The position numbers and the translations under genes are program-made. 64,000 nt of DNA from Streptomyces diastatochromogenes. Lineage in GTDB: Bacteria; Actinomycetota; Actinomycetes; Streptomycetales; Streptomycetaceae. The DNA lies in contig JAPTYK010000001.1 of the NCBI GenBank assembly GCA_026913215.1, positions 2,418,001-2,482,000 of the forward strand, read 5' to 3'. Below, one piece after another: positions 9,691-21,609 of the stretch; positions within the stretch are counted from its first letter, which is position 1; every line of letters starts with the position of its first letter. The notes under the pieces were generated by a model, which was given only the letters and a program-made list of their open reading frames with translations, ran no database searches and was not told the origin of the DNA.

Positions 9691-10429
9691 CTCCAGCGGC
9701 CGGTGCGGCCCAGGACCAGGGCCGTCGCCGCCGTACCGGCCGTCGAGGTGCGCAGGACGCTGCGGCCGAGGCGGTACGGCTTCGCGCCCGCGGCCTCGAA
9801 GGCGGCGAGCTCGTCCGGGGAGACCCCGCCCTCGGGGCCGACGACGAGCACGATCGAGCCCTTGGCGGGGAGTTCGGCGGTGGCGAGGGCGCCGCTGGGG
9901 TGGTCGCGGTCCTCGTGCAGGACGGCCGCGAAGTCGGCGCCCGCGAGGAGCGCGGCGACCTGCTTGGTCGTCATGAGCTCGGCGACCTCGGGGAAGCGGG
10001 TGCGGCGGGACTGCTTGCCGGCCTCGCGCGCGGTGGACCGCCACTTGCCGAGCGCCTTGAGGCCCCGGTCGCCCTTCCACTGGGTGATGCAGCGGGAGGC
10101 GGCCCAGGGCACGATCGCGTCCACGCCGGTCTCGGTCATGGTCTCGACGGCCAGTTCGCCCCGGTCGCCCTTGGGGAGCGCCTGGACGACGGTGACGCGG
10201 GGCTCCTCCTCGGGGTCCTCGTGGACCTCCTCGACCCGCACGGTCAGTTCGTCCCTGCCCTCGGCGGAGACGACCACGCACTCGGCCCAGCGGCCGTGCC
10301 CGTCGGCGAGCACGAGCTCCTCCCCGGCCCGCAGCCGCTTCACGGAGACGGCGTGCCGCCCCTCGGGCCCGTCCAGGAGGAAACTCCGGCACCGGGGACG
10401 GTGTCGACGACGAAGACGGGTGCGGTCAT
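9687..10429 (-). CDS. rsmE: 16S rRNA m3U1498 methyltransferase RsmE (one frame break)
   Basis: SPOUT-class methyltransferase that methylates U1498 of 16S rRNA with S-adenosylmethionine. After the N-terminal PUA-like part, the knot region shows LVVGPEGGVSPDELAAFEAAG and YRLGRSVLRTSTAGTAATALV, the SAM-binding signature. The start MTAPVFVVDTVPGAG is separated from FLLDGPEGRHAVSVKRLRAG by one lost G at about 10387-10391. Restored length is about 248 residues. The ATG overlaps the stop of the nitronate monooxygenase gene (ATGA). Convergent overlap of 4 bases with the 9184 gene. Confidence 0.9.
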
Positions 10430-11500
10430 GAAGCGCTCCTGTGGGCGAGCTCGGAGAGGGCGGTGTCCAGTTCGGCGGCCAGCACCTCGACCAGCTCCCC
10501 GGCGGGAGCGCGCGGGCGAGGCGGTGGCCCTGGCGGCCCACAGGGCCATGCCCTGGGCGTCGCCGGCGTCGGCGGCGGCCTTGCGGAGCGGGGCGGTGGT
10601 GGTGGATCTCGGGGTAGGCGGCGGGGCGTACGGCCCGTGCTCGCGCATGAAGCGGTTGACGAGGCCGCGCGCCGGGCGCCCGGAGAAGGCCCGGGTGAGG
10701 GCGGTCCGGGTGAACAGCGGGTCCGTCAGGGCCTGCTTGTGCAGGGGTGGGCGCCCGACTCGGGGCAGGGAGGAAGGCGGTGCCGAGCTGGGCGGCGTCG
10801 GCCCCGGCGGCGAGGACGGCGGCGATCTGCGCGCCGCGCATGAGCCCTCCGGCGGCGACGATCGGCAGCGCGACGGCCTCGCGGACCTGGGTGACGAGGG
10901 TGAGGAGCCCGGTGCCGGGGCGCCTTCGTCGGCCGGGTCGTCGCGGTACGTGCCCTGGTGCCCGCCGGCCTCGACGCCCTGGACGCAGACGGCGTCGGCG
11001 CCGGCCCGCTGCGCGGCGAGGGCCTCGTCGGCGGAGGTGACGGTGACGATCGTGTACGTGCCGACGCGGTCGAAGGCGTGGAAGGTCTCGCGCGGCGGGC
11101 AGCCGAAGGTGAAGGAGACGACGGGGACCGGGTCCTCCAGGAGGATGGCCAGCTTGGCGTCGTACGCGTCGTCACGGGACTCGTCCGCCTCGCCGAGCGG
11201 GGTCTCGTACCAGGTGGCCTCGCCGGCGAGCTGGTGGCGGTAGACCTCGACGGCGGCCGGGTCGGCGGGCCGGCCGTCCTGCGGCAGGAAGAGGTTCACC
11301 CCGAAGGGGCGCGCGGTGAGCCCCCGTACCCGCTTGACCTCCTGGTACAGGCCTCCGGCCGTCTTGTACCCGCCCGCGAGGAAGCCGAGCGCCCCGGCCT
11401 CGCAGACGGCTCCGACGAGCTCGGGACAGGAGCCGCCACCCGCCATGGGGGCCTGCACGATCGGGAAACGAGAGAGATCGTTCAGTGCGGTGGTGGACAT
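10426..11500 (-). CDS. Nitronate monooxygenase, NPD family (several frame breaks)
   Basis: FMN-dependent enzyme of the nitronate monooxygenase / 2-nitropropane dioxygenase family, a TIM barrel. The N-terminus (RFPIVQAPMAGG, ELVGAVCEAGALGFLAGGY) and the flavin segment GADAVCVQGVEAGGHQGTYRDD are clear. The frame breaks near 10920 (one C lost), 10760 and in the last 130 bases; pieces LLTLVTQVREAVALPIVAAGGLMRG, AAQLGTAFL and HKQALTDPLFTRTALTRAFSGRPARGL give the rest. The stop deduced for the restored frame is TGA at 10426-10428, overlapping the rsmE start. Restored length is about 358 residues. Confidence 0.85.
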
Positions 11501-11537
11501 ATGGGCATCGTGTCATGCCCGCGCGCGGACAACGGAA

Positions 11538-11564
11538 AGGGGCGGCACGCCGGGTGCCGCCCCT
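11538..11564 (-). terminator. Terminator after dnaJ
   Basis: Perfect 11-bp stem (AGGGGCGGCAC / GTGCCGCCCCT) with a 5-base loop, 10 bases past the dnaJ stop and before the nitronate monooxygenase gene. Stable GC hairpin without a strong U tract, as is usual in Streptomyces. Confidence 0.75.
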
Positions 11565-11574
11565 CCCTCGGGTC

Positions 11575-12713
11575 CTACCGCCCGTTGAAGGCGTCCTTCA
11601 GCCGCGAGAACAGCCCCTGCTGACCGGGCTGGAACTGCCCCGTGGGCCGCTCCTCGCCGCGCAGCTTGGCCAGTTCGCGCAGCAGGCGCTCCTGCTCGGC
11701 GTCGAGCTTGCTCGGGGTCGTCACCTCGACGTGCACGACCAGGTCGCCCCGGCCGTTGCCCCGCAGGTGCGTGATGCCGCGCCCGTGCAGCGGGATCGAC
11801 TGGCCGGACTGCGTGCCCGGACGGATGTCGATCTCCTCGACGCCGTCGAGGGTCTGCAGCGGCACCTTCGTGCCGAGCGCGCCCGCGGTCATCGGGATGG
11901 TGACCGTGCAGTGCAGGTCGTCGCCGCGCCGCTGGAAGACCTCGTGCGGGGTCTCGTGGATCTCGACGTACAGGTCGCCGGCGGGGCCGCCGCCGGGGCC
12001 GACCTCGCCCTCGCCCGCGAGCTGGATGCGGGTGCCGTTGTCGACACCGGCCGGGATCTTGACCGTGAGCGTGCGGCGGGACCGCACGCGGCCGTCGCCG
12101 CGCACTCGGGGCACGGGGTCGGGACGATGGTGCCGAAGCCCTGGCACTGCGGGCAGGGGCGGGAGGTCATGACCTGGCCGAGGAAGGACCGGGTGACCTG
12201 GGAGACCTCGCCGCGGCCGCGGCACATGTCACAGGTCTGCGCGGAGGTGCCGGGCGCGGCGCCCTCACCCGAACAGGTGGTGCAGACGACCGCCGTGTCG
12301 ACCTGGATGTCCTTGGTGGTGCCGAAGGCCGCCTCGTTGAGGTCGATCTCCAGGCGGATCATGGCGTCCTGGCCTCGGCGGGTCCGCGAGCGCGGGCCGC
12401 GCTGCGAAGCCGTGCCGAAGAAGGCGTCCATGATGTCGGAGAAGTTGCCGAAGCCGCCTGCTCCGAAGCCGCCGCCCGCGCCACCGCCGCCGGAGGCCGA
12501 GAGCGGGTCGCCGCCGAGGTCGTAGACCTGCTTCTTCTGCGGGTCCGAGAGGACCTCGTAGGCGGCGTTGATCTCCTTGAAGCGTTCCTGCGTCTTGGGA
12601 TCGGGATTGACGTCCGGGTGCAGCTCGCGCGCGAGCCTCCGGAACGCCTTCTTGATCTCGTCCTGGGACGCGTCGCGGCGTACGCCGAGTACGGCGTAGT
12701 AGTCCGTGGCCAC
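11575..12713 (-). CDS. dnaJ: Chaperone DnaJ, second copy type (one frame break)
   Basis: Hsp40 co-chaperone that stimulates DnaK. J domain at residues 1-70 with HPD at 32-34; Gly/Phe-rich linker at about 72-95; zinc-finger domain with the four repeats CTTCSGEG, CDMCRGRG, CPQCQGFG and CPECAGDG. The last one is interrupted by a lost G at about 12105. The C-terminal substrate-binding domains (IPAGVDNGTRIQLAGEGEVG) follow. Restored length is about 379 residues. It starts with GTG directly after the hrcA TAA, so it belongs to the HrcA-controlled operon. This is the dnaJ that sits with hrcA rather than the dnaK-grpE copy. Confidence 0.93.
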
Positions 12714-13731
12714 TTACGACTCCGCCAGGATCTGTCCGACGTAACGTGCCACTGCGCGTACCGCTCCCATCGTTCCGGGGTAGTCCATGCGGGTCGGTCC
12801 GACCACGCCGAGTTTGGCGACTGCCTCGCCGCCCGAACCGTAGCCGACCGAGACGACGGACGTGGAGCTCAGCCCCTCGTGGGCGTTCTCGTGCCCGATG
12901 CGTACGGTCATGCCCGATTCCTTGGCCTCACCGAGCAGCTGAGGAGCACGACCTGCTCCTCCAGAGCTTCAAGGACGGGCCTGATCATCAGGGGAAGTCG
13001 TGTCCGAAGCGGGTGAGATTGGCGGTGCCGCCGATCATCAGCCGCTCCTCGTGCTCCTCGACGAGCGTTTCGAGGAGGGTCGCGAGCACGGTCGAGACCG
13101 TGGCGCGGTCCTCGGCCTCCTCGAAGGACTCGGGGAGGTCCTGCACCAGCTGCGGCACGTCGGCGAACCGGCGGCCGACGACCCGGCTGTTGAGCCGGGC
13201 CCGCAGGTCGGCGAGCGAGGTCTCACCGAAGGGCGCGGGGCAGTCGACGACCCGCTGTTCGACCCGGCCGGTGTCCGTGATGAGGACGAGCATCAGGCGG
13301 GCGGGTGCCAGCGAGAGCAGCTCCACGTGCCGGACGGTCGAACGGGTCAGCGAGGGGTACTGGACGACGGCGACCTGCCGGGTCAGCTGGGCGAGCAGCC
13401 GTACCGTGCGGCCGACGACGTCGTCGAGGTCGACGGCTCCGTCGAGGAAGTTGTGGATGGCCCGCCGCTCGGGCGTCGACAGCGGCTTGACGCCGGCGAG
13501 CCGGTCGACGAAGAGGCGGTAGCCCTTGTCCGTCGGAATCCGCCCGGCGCTCGTGTGAGGCTGGGCGATGTACCCCTCCTCCTCGAGCACGGCCATGTCG
13601 TTGCGCACGGTGGCGGGCGACACGCCGAGCTTGTGGCGCTCCGTGAGCGCCTTGGAGCCGACGGGCTCCTCCGTCCCGACGTAGTCCTGGACGATGGCGC
13701 GCAGGACCTCGAGTCTGCGTTCGCTGAGCAT
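12714..13731 (-). CDS. hrcA: Heat-inducible repressor HrcA (two frame breaks)
   Basis: Repressor of class I heat-shock genes that binds CIRCE. The winged-helix N-terminus ([58 protein letters not shown]) is intact. The frame breaks at about 12983 (one C lost in FGHDFPLMIRP) and near 12940; the C-terminus ([14 protein letters not shown] to [12 protein letters not shown]) resumes in frame. Restored length is about 340 residues. I prefer MLSERR over the upstream in-frame start MRT. A CIRCE copy lies 46 bases upstream, so autoregulation is expected. Confidence 0.93.
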
Positions 13732-13776
13732 CGTGCGCACCTCCAGCTGTCGACGGTCGTTCCGGTTGCTCCGCTT

Positions 13777-13803
13777 TTGGCACTCGCCCTGTCCGAGTGC
13801 CAG
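13777..13803 (-). promoter_or_regulatory. CIRCE operator for HrcA
   Basis: TTGGCACTC-N9-GAGTGCCAG, with the exact 9-base spacing. The consensus is TTAGCACTC-N9-GAGTGCTAA, and the inner seven bases of each arm match. It lies 46 bases upstream of hrcA, where the operator is known to sit. Confidence 0.9.
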
Positions 13804-13880
13804 CGATCCCCCGGCCAGTGTACGGCGGCGGGCATCGCTCCTGGCAAGGAGGCGGCGCCCGCACCCGTTAGCGTCGCCCC

Positions 13881-14605
13881 ATGGACGTGGATTGGGAAGC
13901 GTGTGGATGGGAGCGGCTCGCGGACGGGGTGGGCCGGCGACGGCTGCCCGTCTGGGACGCCACGGTCGGGCTGGTCCTGGGCACGGAGGGGGTGCTGCTG
14001 TACGACACGGGGGCCTCGCTCGCGGAGGGCGCGGAGCTGCGGGCGCAGGTGGCGGAACTCACGGGTGGCCGAAAGGTGACGCACATCGCACTCAGCCACC
14101 CCCACTTCGACCACGTCCTCGGCACGGCGGCGTTCGCCGGGGCCGAGGTCTTCGGCGCGGTGGGCTCGGAGGACCTCCTGAGCGGGGCGCGGGCCCGGGA
14201 GGAGCTGTACGGGGACGCGGTGGCGCAGGGCCTGGACCCGGCGGCGCGGAGGCGGCGGCGGACGTCCTGGTGGCCCGCGGCACGTGGTCTCCGGCAGTGG
14301 ACGCTCGACCTGGGCGACCGCCAGGTCCTCCTGGCGAACGTGGGCCCCGGCCACACGGGCCACGACCTGGCGCTCTGCGTCCCCGGCACCCGCGAGATCG
14401 TCTTCTGCGGCGATCTGGTCGAGGAGTCGGGCGAGCCCCAGGCGGGCCCTGACGCCATCCCGTCCCGCTGGCCGGACGCCCTGGACCGCCTCCTCTCCCT
14501 GGGCGGCGAGGAGGCGGCGTACGTGCCGGGGCACGGGGCGGTGGTGGACGCCGCGTTCGTCCGGGCGCAGCGCGGGAACTGGCACGGCGCTTCGAGGTGC
14601 CCTAA
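13881..14605 (+). CDS. MBL-fold metallo-hydrolase (frame breaks)
   Basis: Metallo-beta-lactamase-fold hydrolase of about 242 residues. Zinc motif [10 protein letters not shown] at about residues 73-82; further ligands in [15 protein letters not shown] and YVPGHGAVV. Frame breaks lie near 14244 and 14285 (restoring [10 protein letters not shown]) and at about 14575, where one G is missing. That last break hides the real end LARRFEVP with TAA at 14603-14605, making the gene look fused to the next. Divergent from hrcA. Substrate unknown. Confidence 0.8.
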
Positions 14606-14615
14606 CGTCACCCGA

Positions 14616-15419
14616 ATGCGCAGCTACAGCCCCGATCTGACGCCGCCTTGGAAGAAGTCGGCGCCCGTCCCGGAGGTCCCGGCGGACCACGACCTGGTCG
14701 TGGAGGAGGTCACCACGGGCTTCTGCGGGGCGGTGATCCGCTGCGAGGCGGGCACGGTGACCCTGGAGGACCGCTTCGGCAAGCACCGGGTCTTCCCGCT
14801 GGAACCGCGCGGCTTCCTCCTGGAGGGCGAGGTCGTGACCCTGGTCCGTCCGGCGTCGGGCCCCTCGCGCCCCACCCGTACGGCCTCCGGCTCGGTCGCG
14901 GTCCCGGGCACACGCGCGCGCGTGGCGCGGGCGGGCCGGATCTACGTCGAGGGCCGCCACGACGCGGAGCTCGTCGAGCGCGTCTGGGGCGACGACCTGC
15001 GCATCGAGGGCGTCGTCGTGGAGTACCTCGACGGCGTCGACGACCTCCCCGCGATCGTCGCGGACTTCGCCCCCGGCCCGGACGCCCGCCTCGGCGTCCT
15101 CGTCGACCACCTGGTCCCCGGCTCCAAGGAGTCCCGCATCGCCGCCCGGGTCACCGGCCCGGACGTCCTCGTCGTCGGCCACCCCTACATCGACGTCTGG
15201 GAGGCCGTGAAGCCCTCCTCCCTCGGCATCCCCGCCTGGCCCTCCGTCCCCCGCGGCCAGGACTGGAAGACCGGCGTCTGCCGCGCCCTCGGCTGGCCCT
15301 CCGACAACACCGGCGCGGTCTGGCAGGCCATCCTCAAGCGCGTCACGTCCTACAAGGACCTGGAACCTGCCCTCCTCGGCCGCGTCGAAGAACTCATCGA
15401 CTTCGTGACGGCCCCATAA
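14616..15419 (+). CDS. DUF3097 protein
   Basis: 267 residues, intact. Starts MRSYSPDLTPPWKKSAPVPE and matches an actinobacterial protein family (DUF3097) with VRAG-type segment RIYVEGRHDAELVERVWGDDLR (a toprim-like stretch) and the C-terminal GWPSDNTGAVWQAILKRVTSYKDLEPALLGRVEELIDFV. Function not established. Begins 10 bases after the MBL gene stop, so probably cotranscribed. Convergent with hemW, separated by a hairpin. Confidence 0.85.
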   Translation: MRSYSPDLTPPWKKSAPVPEVPADHDLVVEEVTTGFCGAVIRCEAGTVTLEDRFGKHRVFPLEPRGFLLEGEVVTLVRPASGPSRPTRTASGSVAVPGTRARVARAGRIYVEGRHDAELVERVWGDDLRIEGVVVEYLDGVDDLPAIVADFAPGPDARLGVLVDHLVPGSKESRIAARVTGPDVLVVGHPYIDVWEAVKPSSLGIPAWPSVPRGQDWKTGVCRALGWPSDNTGAVWQAILKRVTSYKDLEPALLGRVEELIDFVTAP

Positions 15420-15448
15420 CCCCCTGCCCGCACGGGACGACAACGCCT

Positions 15449-15473
15449 CGCCCCCCACCCGGCGGGGGGGGCG
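15449..15473. terminator. Bidirectional terminator between DUF3097 and hemW
   Basis: C-run / G-run inverted repeat (CGCCCCCC ... GGGGGGCG) around a short ACCCGGC loop, in the 75-base gap between two convergent genes. Confidence 0.6.
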
Positions 15474-15494
15474 CAACGGGCGGCGGGGGCCGGT

Positions 15495-16724
15495 TCAGTC
15501 CACCAGGTCCCGCACCACCGCGTCCGCGAGCAGCCGCCCCGCAGGGTCAGGACGGCCCGCCCCGCCTCGTACGACGCGGGGTCGAGGAGCCGTCCGACAG
15601 GGCGCGCCGGCGGCGGCCAGCCCCGCCGGCTTGAGGATCGACAGCTCGACGCCCTCCCGGAGCCGCAGCTCAAGGAGGATCCGCTCGACCCGCCGGTCCT
15701 CGTCCGCGAGGATCTCCCGGCCGGCGCCGGGCGACCGGCCGGCGGCCAGCGCGGCGGCGTACGCGCCGGGGTGCTTCACGTTCCACCAGCGGACGCCGCC
15801 CACGTGCGAGTGGGCGCCCGGCCCGGCGCCCCACCAGTCGGCGCCGCGCCAGTACAGCTCGTTGTGGAAGCAGCGCCCGGCCTCGGAGGTGGCCCAGTTG
15901 GAGACCTCGTACCACTCGAATCCGGCCTCGGCGAGGACGGAGTCGGCGATCAGGTACCGGTCGGCGTGCACGTCGTCGTCGGTCATGGGCACCTCACCGC
16001 GCCGGATGCGCCGGGCGAGCTGGGTCCCCTCCTCGACGATCAGCGCGTAGGCGCTCACGTGGTCGGGTCCGGCACCGATCGCCGCCTCCAGCGAGGCCCG
16101 CCAGTCGTCGTCGGACTCGCCGGGGGTGCCGTAGATGAGGTCGAGGTTGACGTGTTCGAACCCGGCGGCCCGTGCCTCGCCGACGCACGCCTCGGGCCGG
16201 CCGGGCGTGTGGGTCCGGTCGAGGACCTTCAGCACGTGCTGCCGGGCGCTCTGCATCCCGAAGGAGATGCGGTTGAAGCCGCCTTCCCGCAGCTCGCCCA
16301 GGTACGCCGGGTCCACGGACTCCGGGTTGGCCTCCGTCGTCACCTCGGCGTCGTCCGCGAGCCCGAACTCGTCCCGGATCGCCCCCAGCATCCGCACGAG
16401 GTCCCCGGCGGCGAGCAGCGTCGGCGTGCCGCCGCCGACGAAGACGGTCCGCACGGGCCGCGGGTCGTCCCCGAGGACCTTCCGGGCGAGCCGGATCTCC
16501 TCGACGACCTGCTCGGCGTAGTTGTCGCGGGAGGCGAGGACGCCGCCCGTGCCGCGCAGCTCGCTCGCGGTGTACGTGTTGAAGTCGCAGTAGCCGCAGC
16601 GCGTCGCGCAGTACGGCACGTGCAGGTAGAACCCGAGCGGCCGCTCCCCGGCCCCTTCGAGGGCGCGCGGGGGCAGCGCCCCGTCGTCGGGCATGGGCTC
16701 ACCATCGGGCAGTACGGAAGGCAT
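15495..16724 (-). CDS. hemW: HemW-like radical SAM protein (C-terminal frame breaks)
   Basis: Radical SAM heme chaperone, often annotated oxygen-independent coproporphyrinogen III oxidase. The cluster motif is CATRCGYCDFN; other markers are VFVGGGTPTLL, EANPESVD, RISFGMQS, DLIYGTPGES and GPGAHSHVGGVRWWNVKHP. It has only the HemW-type CxxxCxxC. Near 15600 and 15540 two breaks scramble about 20 residues before the end is regained (RLLADAVVRDLVD). About 409 residues. I use MPSVLPDGE as the start; a 3-residue longer option exists. Confidence 0.9.
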   Translation of the reverse strand: MPSVLPDGEPMPDDGALPPRALEGAGERPLGFYLHVPYCATRCGYCDFNTYTASELRGTGGVLASRDNYAEQVVEEIRLARKVLGDDPRPVRTVFVGGGTPTLLAAGDLVRMLGAIRDEFGLADDAEVTTEANPESVDPAYLGELREGGFNRISFGMQSARQHVLKVLDRTHTPGRPEACVGEARAAGFEHVNLDLIYGTPGESDDDWRASLEAAIGAGPDHVSAYALIVEEGTQLARRIRRGEVPMTDDDVHADRYLIADSVLAEAGFEWYEVSNWATSEAGRCFHNELYWRGADWWGAGPGAHSHVGGVRWWNVKHPGAYAAALAAGRSPGAGREILADEDRRVERILLELRLREGVELSILKPAGLAAAGAPCRTAPRPRVVRGGAGRPDPAGRLLADAVVRDLVD

Positions 16725-16772
16725 GAGCCCCATTGTCCCGTACTGCCCGGGGTGGCGGCCCGGTCCCGCGGC

Positions 16773-18650
<1,878 letters not shown>

Positions 18651-18786
18651 GACGTCCTCCGGGCGGCGGCGGTGCCTTCTGGTGGTTCGTAACTAACTGG
18701 CGAGTAACCTTCGAGCCGCGTTCAGACTAAAGGGCCGGGGACCGGCGCGTAAGGGCCTGCAAGGCGTCGCTTCACGTCTCTTCCAT

Positions 18787-18829
18787 AACGAACGGGCCCA
18801 CGCGCGCATGGCACGTGGACCCGTTCGTT
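18787..18829 (-). terminator. Terminator after lepA
   Basis: 16-bp stem with one mismatch (AACGAACGGGCCCACG / CGTGGACCCGTTCGTT) and an 11-base loop, 31 bases downstream of the lepA stop and before the acyl-CoA synthetase gene. Confidence 0.8.
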
Positions 18830-18860
18830 GCACAGGACAGCTACTTGTCGCCGTCCCGGG

Positions 18861-20726
18861 CTACTTCTTCTTGCCGGAGGACTCGTCGCTCGACAGGACG
18901 GCGATGAAGGCCTCCTGGGGCACCTCCACCGAGCCGACCATCTTCATGCGCTTCTTGCCTTCCTTCTGCTTCTCCAGCAGCTTCCGCTTGCGGGAGATGT
19001 CACCGCCGTAGCACTTGGCGAGGACGTCCTTCCGGATGGCACGGATGGTCTCCCGGGCGATGACCCGGGAGCCGATGGCGGCCTGGATGGGCACCTCGAA
19101 GGCCTGCCGCGGGATGAGCTCCCGGAGCTTGGCGACGAGCCGGACGCCGTAGGCGTACGCGGCGTCCTTGTGGGTGACGGCCGAGAAGGCGTCGACCTTG
19201 TCGCCGTGCAGCAGGATGTCGACCTTGACCAGGCTGGAGGCCTGCTCGCCGGTGGGCTCGTAGTCGAGGGAGGCGTAACCGCGGGTCTTGGACTTCAGCT
19301 GGTCGAAGAAGTCGAAGACGATCTCGGCGAGGGGCAGGGTGTAGCGGATCTCGACCCGGTCCTCGGAGAGGTAGTCCATGCCGATGAGCGTGCCGCGACG
19401 GGTCTGGCAGAGCTCCATGATGGCGCCGATGAACTCGCTCGGGGCGAGGATCGTGGCGCGCACGACGGGCTCGAACACGTCGCTGATCTTGCCCTCGGGG
19501 AACTCGCTCGGGTTCGTGACCGTGTGCTCGCTGCCGTCCTCCATCACGACGCGGTAGACCACGTTCGGCGCGGTGGCGATCAGGTCGAGCCCGAACTCGC
19601 GCTCCAGCCGCTCGCGGATCACGTCGAGGTGGAGCAGGCCGAGGAAGCCGACGCGGAAGCCGAAGCCGAGCGCGGCGGAGGTCTCCGGCTCGTAGACCAG
19701 CGCGGCGTCGTTCAGCTGGAGCTTGTCCAGGGCCTCGCGGAGGTCCGGGTACTCGGAGCCGTCCAGCGGGTAGAGGCCCGAGAAGACCATCGGCTTCGGG
19801 TCCTTGTAACCGCCGAGCGGCTCGGTGGCGCCCTGGTTCTGGGAGGTGATCGTGTCACCGACCTTGGACTGACGGACGTCCTTCACACCGGTGATGATGT
19901 AGCCCACCTCGCCGACGCCGAGGCCGTCGGAGGAGGTCATCTCGGGGGAGGAGACGCCGATCTCCAGGAGCTCGTGCGTGGCTCCGGTCGACATCATCCG
20001 GATGCGCTCGCGCTTGTTGAGCTGCCCGTCGACGACACGGACGTACGTCACGACACCGCGGTACGAGTCGTACACGGAGTCGAAGATCATCGCGCGGGCG
20101 GGGGCGTCGGCGACGCCGACCGGGGCCGGGATGTCCTGGACGACGCGGTCGAGCAGCGCCTCGACGCCCATGCCGGTCTTGGCGGAGACCTTGAGGACGT
20201 CCTCCGGCTGGCAGCCGATGAGGTTCGCGAGCTCGTCGGCGAACTTCTCGGGCTGGGCGGCCGGCAGGTCGATCTTGTTCAGGACGGGAACGATCGTGAG
20301 GTCGTTCTCCATCGCGAGGTACAGGTTCGCGAGGGTCTGCGCCTCGATGCCCTGCGCGGCGTCGACGAGCAGGATCGTGCCCTCGCAGGCGGCCAGCGAG
20401 CGCGAGACCTCATAGGTGAAGTCGACGTGCCCGGGGGTGTCGATCATGTTCAGGATGTGCGTGTTGCCCTGAGCCGGCCCCTCGGTCGGCGCCCACGGCA
20501 GCCGGACCGCCTGGGACTTGATCGTGATGCCGCGCTCCCGCTCGATGTCCATCCGGTCGAGGTACTGGGCACGCATCTGCCGCTGGTCGACCACACCGGT
20601 CAGCTGGAGCATCCGGTCGGCGAGCGTGGACTTGCCGTGGTCGATGTGCGCGATGATGCAGAAGTTGCGGATCAGAGCCGGGTCGGTACGGCTCGGCTCG
20701 GGCACGTTGGTAGGAGTCGCGGGCAC
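18861..20726 (-). CDS. lepA: Elongation factor 4 (LepA)
   Basis: Translational GTPase that back-translocates or helps stalled ribosomes. 621 residues, intact. G1 AHIDHGKST at 26-34, G3 DTPGHVDF, G4 NKIDLP; the C-terminal domain characteristic of LepA is present and ends with a Lys tail (SGKKK). The GTG start at [11 protein letters not shown] fits the family; the frame remains open upstream but that part is not conserved. Divergent from rpsT, as in other streptomycetes. Confidence 0.95.
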   Translation of the reverse strand: MPATPTNVPEPSRTDPALIRNFCIIAHIDHGKSTLADRMLQLTGVVDQRQMRAQYLDRMDIERERGITIKSQAVRLPWAPTEGPAQGNTHILNMIDTPGHVDFTYEVSRSLAACEGTILLVDAAQGIEAQTLANLYLAMENDLTIVPVLNKIDLPAAQPEKFADELANLIGCQPEDVLKVSAKTGMGVEALLDRVVQDIPAPVGVADAPARAMIFDSVYDSYRGVVTYVRVVDGQLNKRERIRMMSTGATHELLEIGVSSPEMTSSDGLGVGEVGYIITGVKDVRQSKVGDTITSQNQGATEPLGGYKDPKPMVFSGLYPLDGSEYPDLREALDKLQLNDAALVYEPETSAALGFGFRVGFLGLLHLDVIRERLEREFGLDLIATAPNVVYRVVMEDGSEHTVTNPSEFPEGKISDVFEPVVRATILAPSEFIGAIMELCQTRRGTLIGMDYLSEDRVEIRYTLPLAEIVFDFFDQLKSKTRGYASLDYEPTGEQASSLVKVDILLHGDKVDAFSAVTHKDAAYAYGVRLVAKLRELIPRQAFEVPIQAAIGSRVIARETIRAIRKDVLAKCYGGDISRKRKLLEKQKEGKKRMKMVGSVEVPQEAFIAVLSSDESSGKKK

Positions 20727-20804
20727 GCAGGGATCTCGTCTCGGGCGATGTTCAGAACGGATACGTAGACACCATGGTCCCATGCCCGGCGCCCGGCGCC
20801 CGGT

Positions 20805-20834
20805 TTGGGCGGCCCTGAGGGTGGCTGATAGTGT
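20805..20834 (+). promoter_or_regulatory. Candidate rpsT promoter
   Basis: TTGGGC-N18-TAGTGT, a plausible vegetative-sigma promoter, 78 bases upstream of the rpsT start in the lepA/rpsT gap. The -10 box is good and the -35 partial. Confidence 0.5.
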
Positions 20835-20911
20835 GGACAGCTGTGTCTCGCATGCCCTCTCAGCTGCGGGGCGCATCCAGAAGGAACATCGAACCTGTAA
20901 AGGCTCTTTTC

Positions 20912-21178
20912 GTGGCGAACATCAAGTCCCAGATCAAGCGGAACAAGACGAACGAGAAGGCGCGCCTGCGCAACAAGGCCGTCAAGTCCTCGCTCAAGAC
21001 CGCGATCCGCAAGGCCCGTGAGGCTGTCGCCGCCGGCGACCTCGAGAAGGCCACCGTTGCCGCTCGCGCCGCCTCGCGTCAGCTCGACAAGGCTGTCTCG
21101 AAGGGTGTCATCCACAAGAACGCCGCCGCCAACAAGAAGTCGGCGCTGGCCACCAAGGTTGCCTCCCTCCAGGGCTGA
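20912..21178 (+). CDS. rpsT: 30S ribosomal protein S20
   Basis: 88 residues, the normal size. Starts GTG at [21 protein letters not shown] and shows the Lys/Ala-rich S20 helices ending [12 protein letters not shown]. Binds 16S rRNA. An in-frame reading further upstream exists but is not part of the protein. Confidence 0.97.
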   Translation: MANIKSQIKRNKTNEKARLRNKAVKSSLKTAIRKAREAVAAGDLEKATVAARAASRQLDKAVSKGVIHKNAAANKKSALATKVASLQG

Positions 21179-21297
21179 GCTCTGATGTGATCGGCCGTAC
21201 GGGACCCAGCGGGCCCTCTACCCCGCTCCCGCCCGGCCACCCGGACTCGCGCGCGGACGCGTTCGCCACGCGGGCGCGAGCCCACCAGCTGTAACGC

Positions 21298-21342
21298 CGA
21301 AGGCCCCGTGCCCTCCTTCCCCAGGAGGCCACGGGGCCTTCG
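21298..21342. terminator. Bidirectional terminator between rpsT and holA
   Basis: Perfect inverted repeat CGAAGGCCCCGTG / CACGGGGCCTTCG, 13 bp, around a 19-base loop that itself has a small stem. Lies in the gap between convergent genes. Confidence 0.8.
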
Positions 21343-21361
21343 CCGTGTGTGGGGACGGGGT

Positions 21362-21552
21362 GGGGGTACGGGGGCCGGGGGTACGGGGCCGGGGTACGGA
21401 GGCCGGGGGTACGGGGGCCGGGGTACGGGGCCGGGGTACGGAGGCCGGGGGTACGGGGGCCGGGGTACGGGGTACGGGGCGGGGGCACAGGGCCGGGGTA
21501 CGGAGACCGGGGTACGGGGCCGGGGTACGGAGGCCAGGGTACGGAGGCCGGG
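21362..21552 (+). repeat. G-rich tandem repeat, rpsT-holA gap
   Basis: About 14 units of 9-15 bp of the form GGGGTACGG(G/A)GGCC, with a looser three-unit period of about 43 bp. Runs of 4-5 G recur throughout. The gap from 21179 to 21609 holds only the terminator and this block; any frames through it are Gly/Pro-rich low-complexity and not credible genes. Confidence 0.85.
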
Positions 21553-21609
21553 CGGCGCGAAGCTGACGCCCAGCCTCGGACGGCGACCCTCACGCCCCGG
21601 CCGACCGGG

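Noticed and set aside
13881..15419. A single MBL-DUF3097 fusion protein
   Set aside because: Restoring one G near 14575 gives the expected end LARRFEVP and TAA, and DUF3097 starts normally 10 bases later. Two genes.
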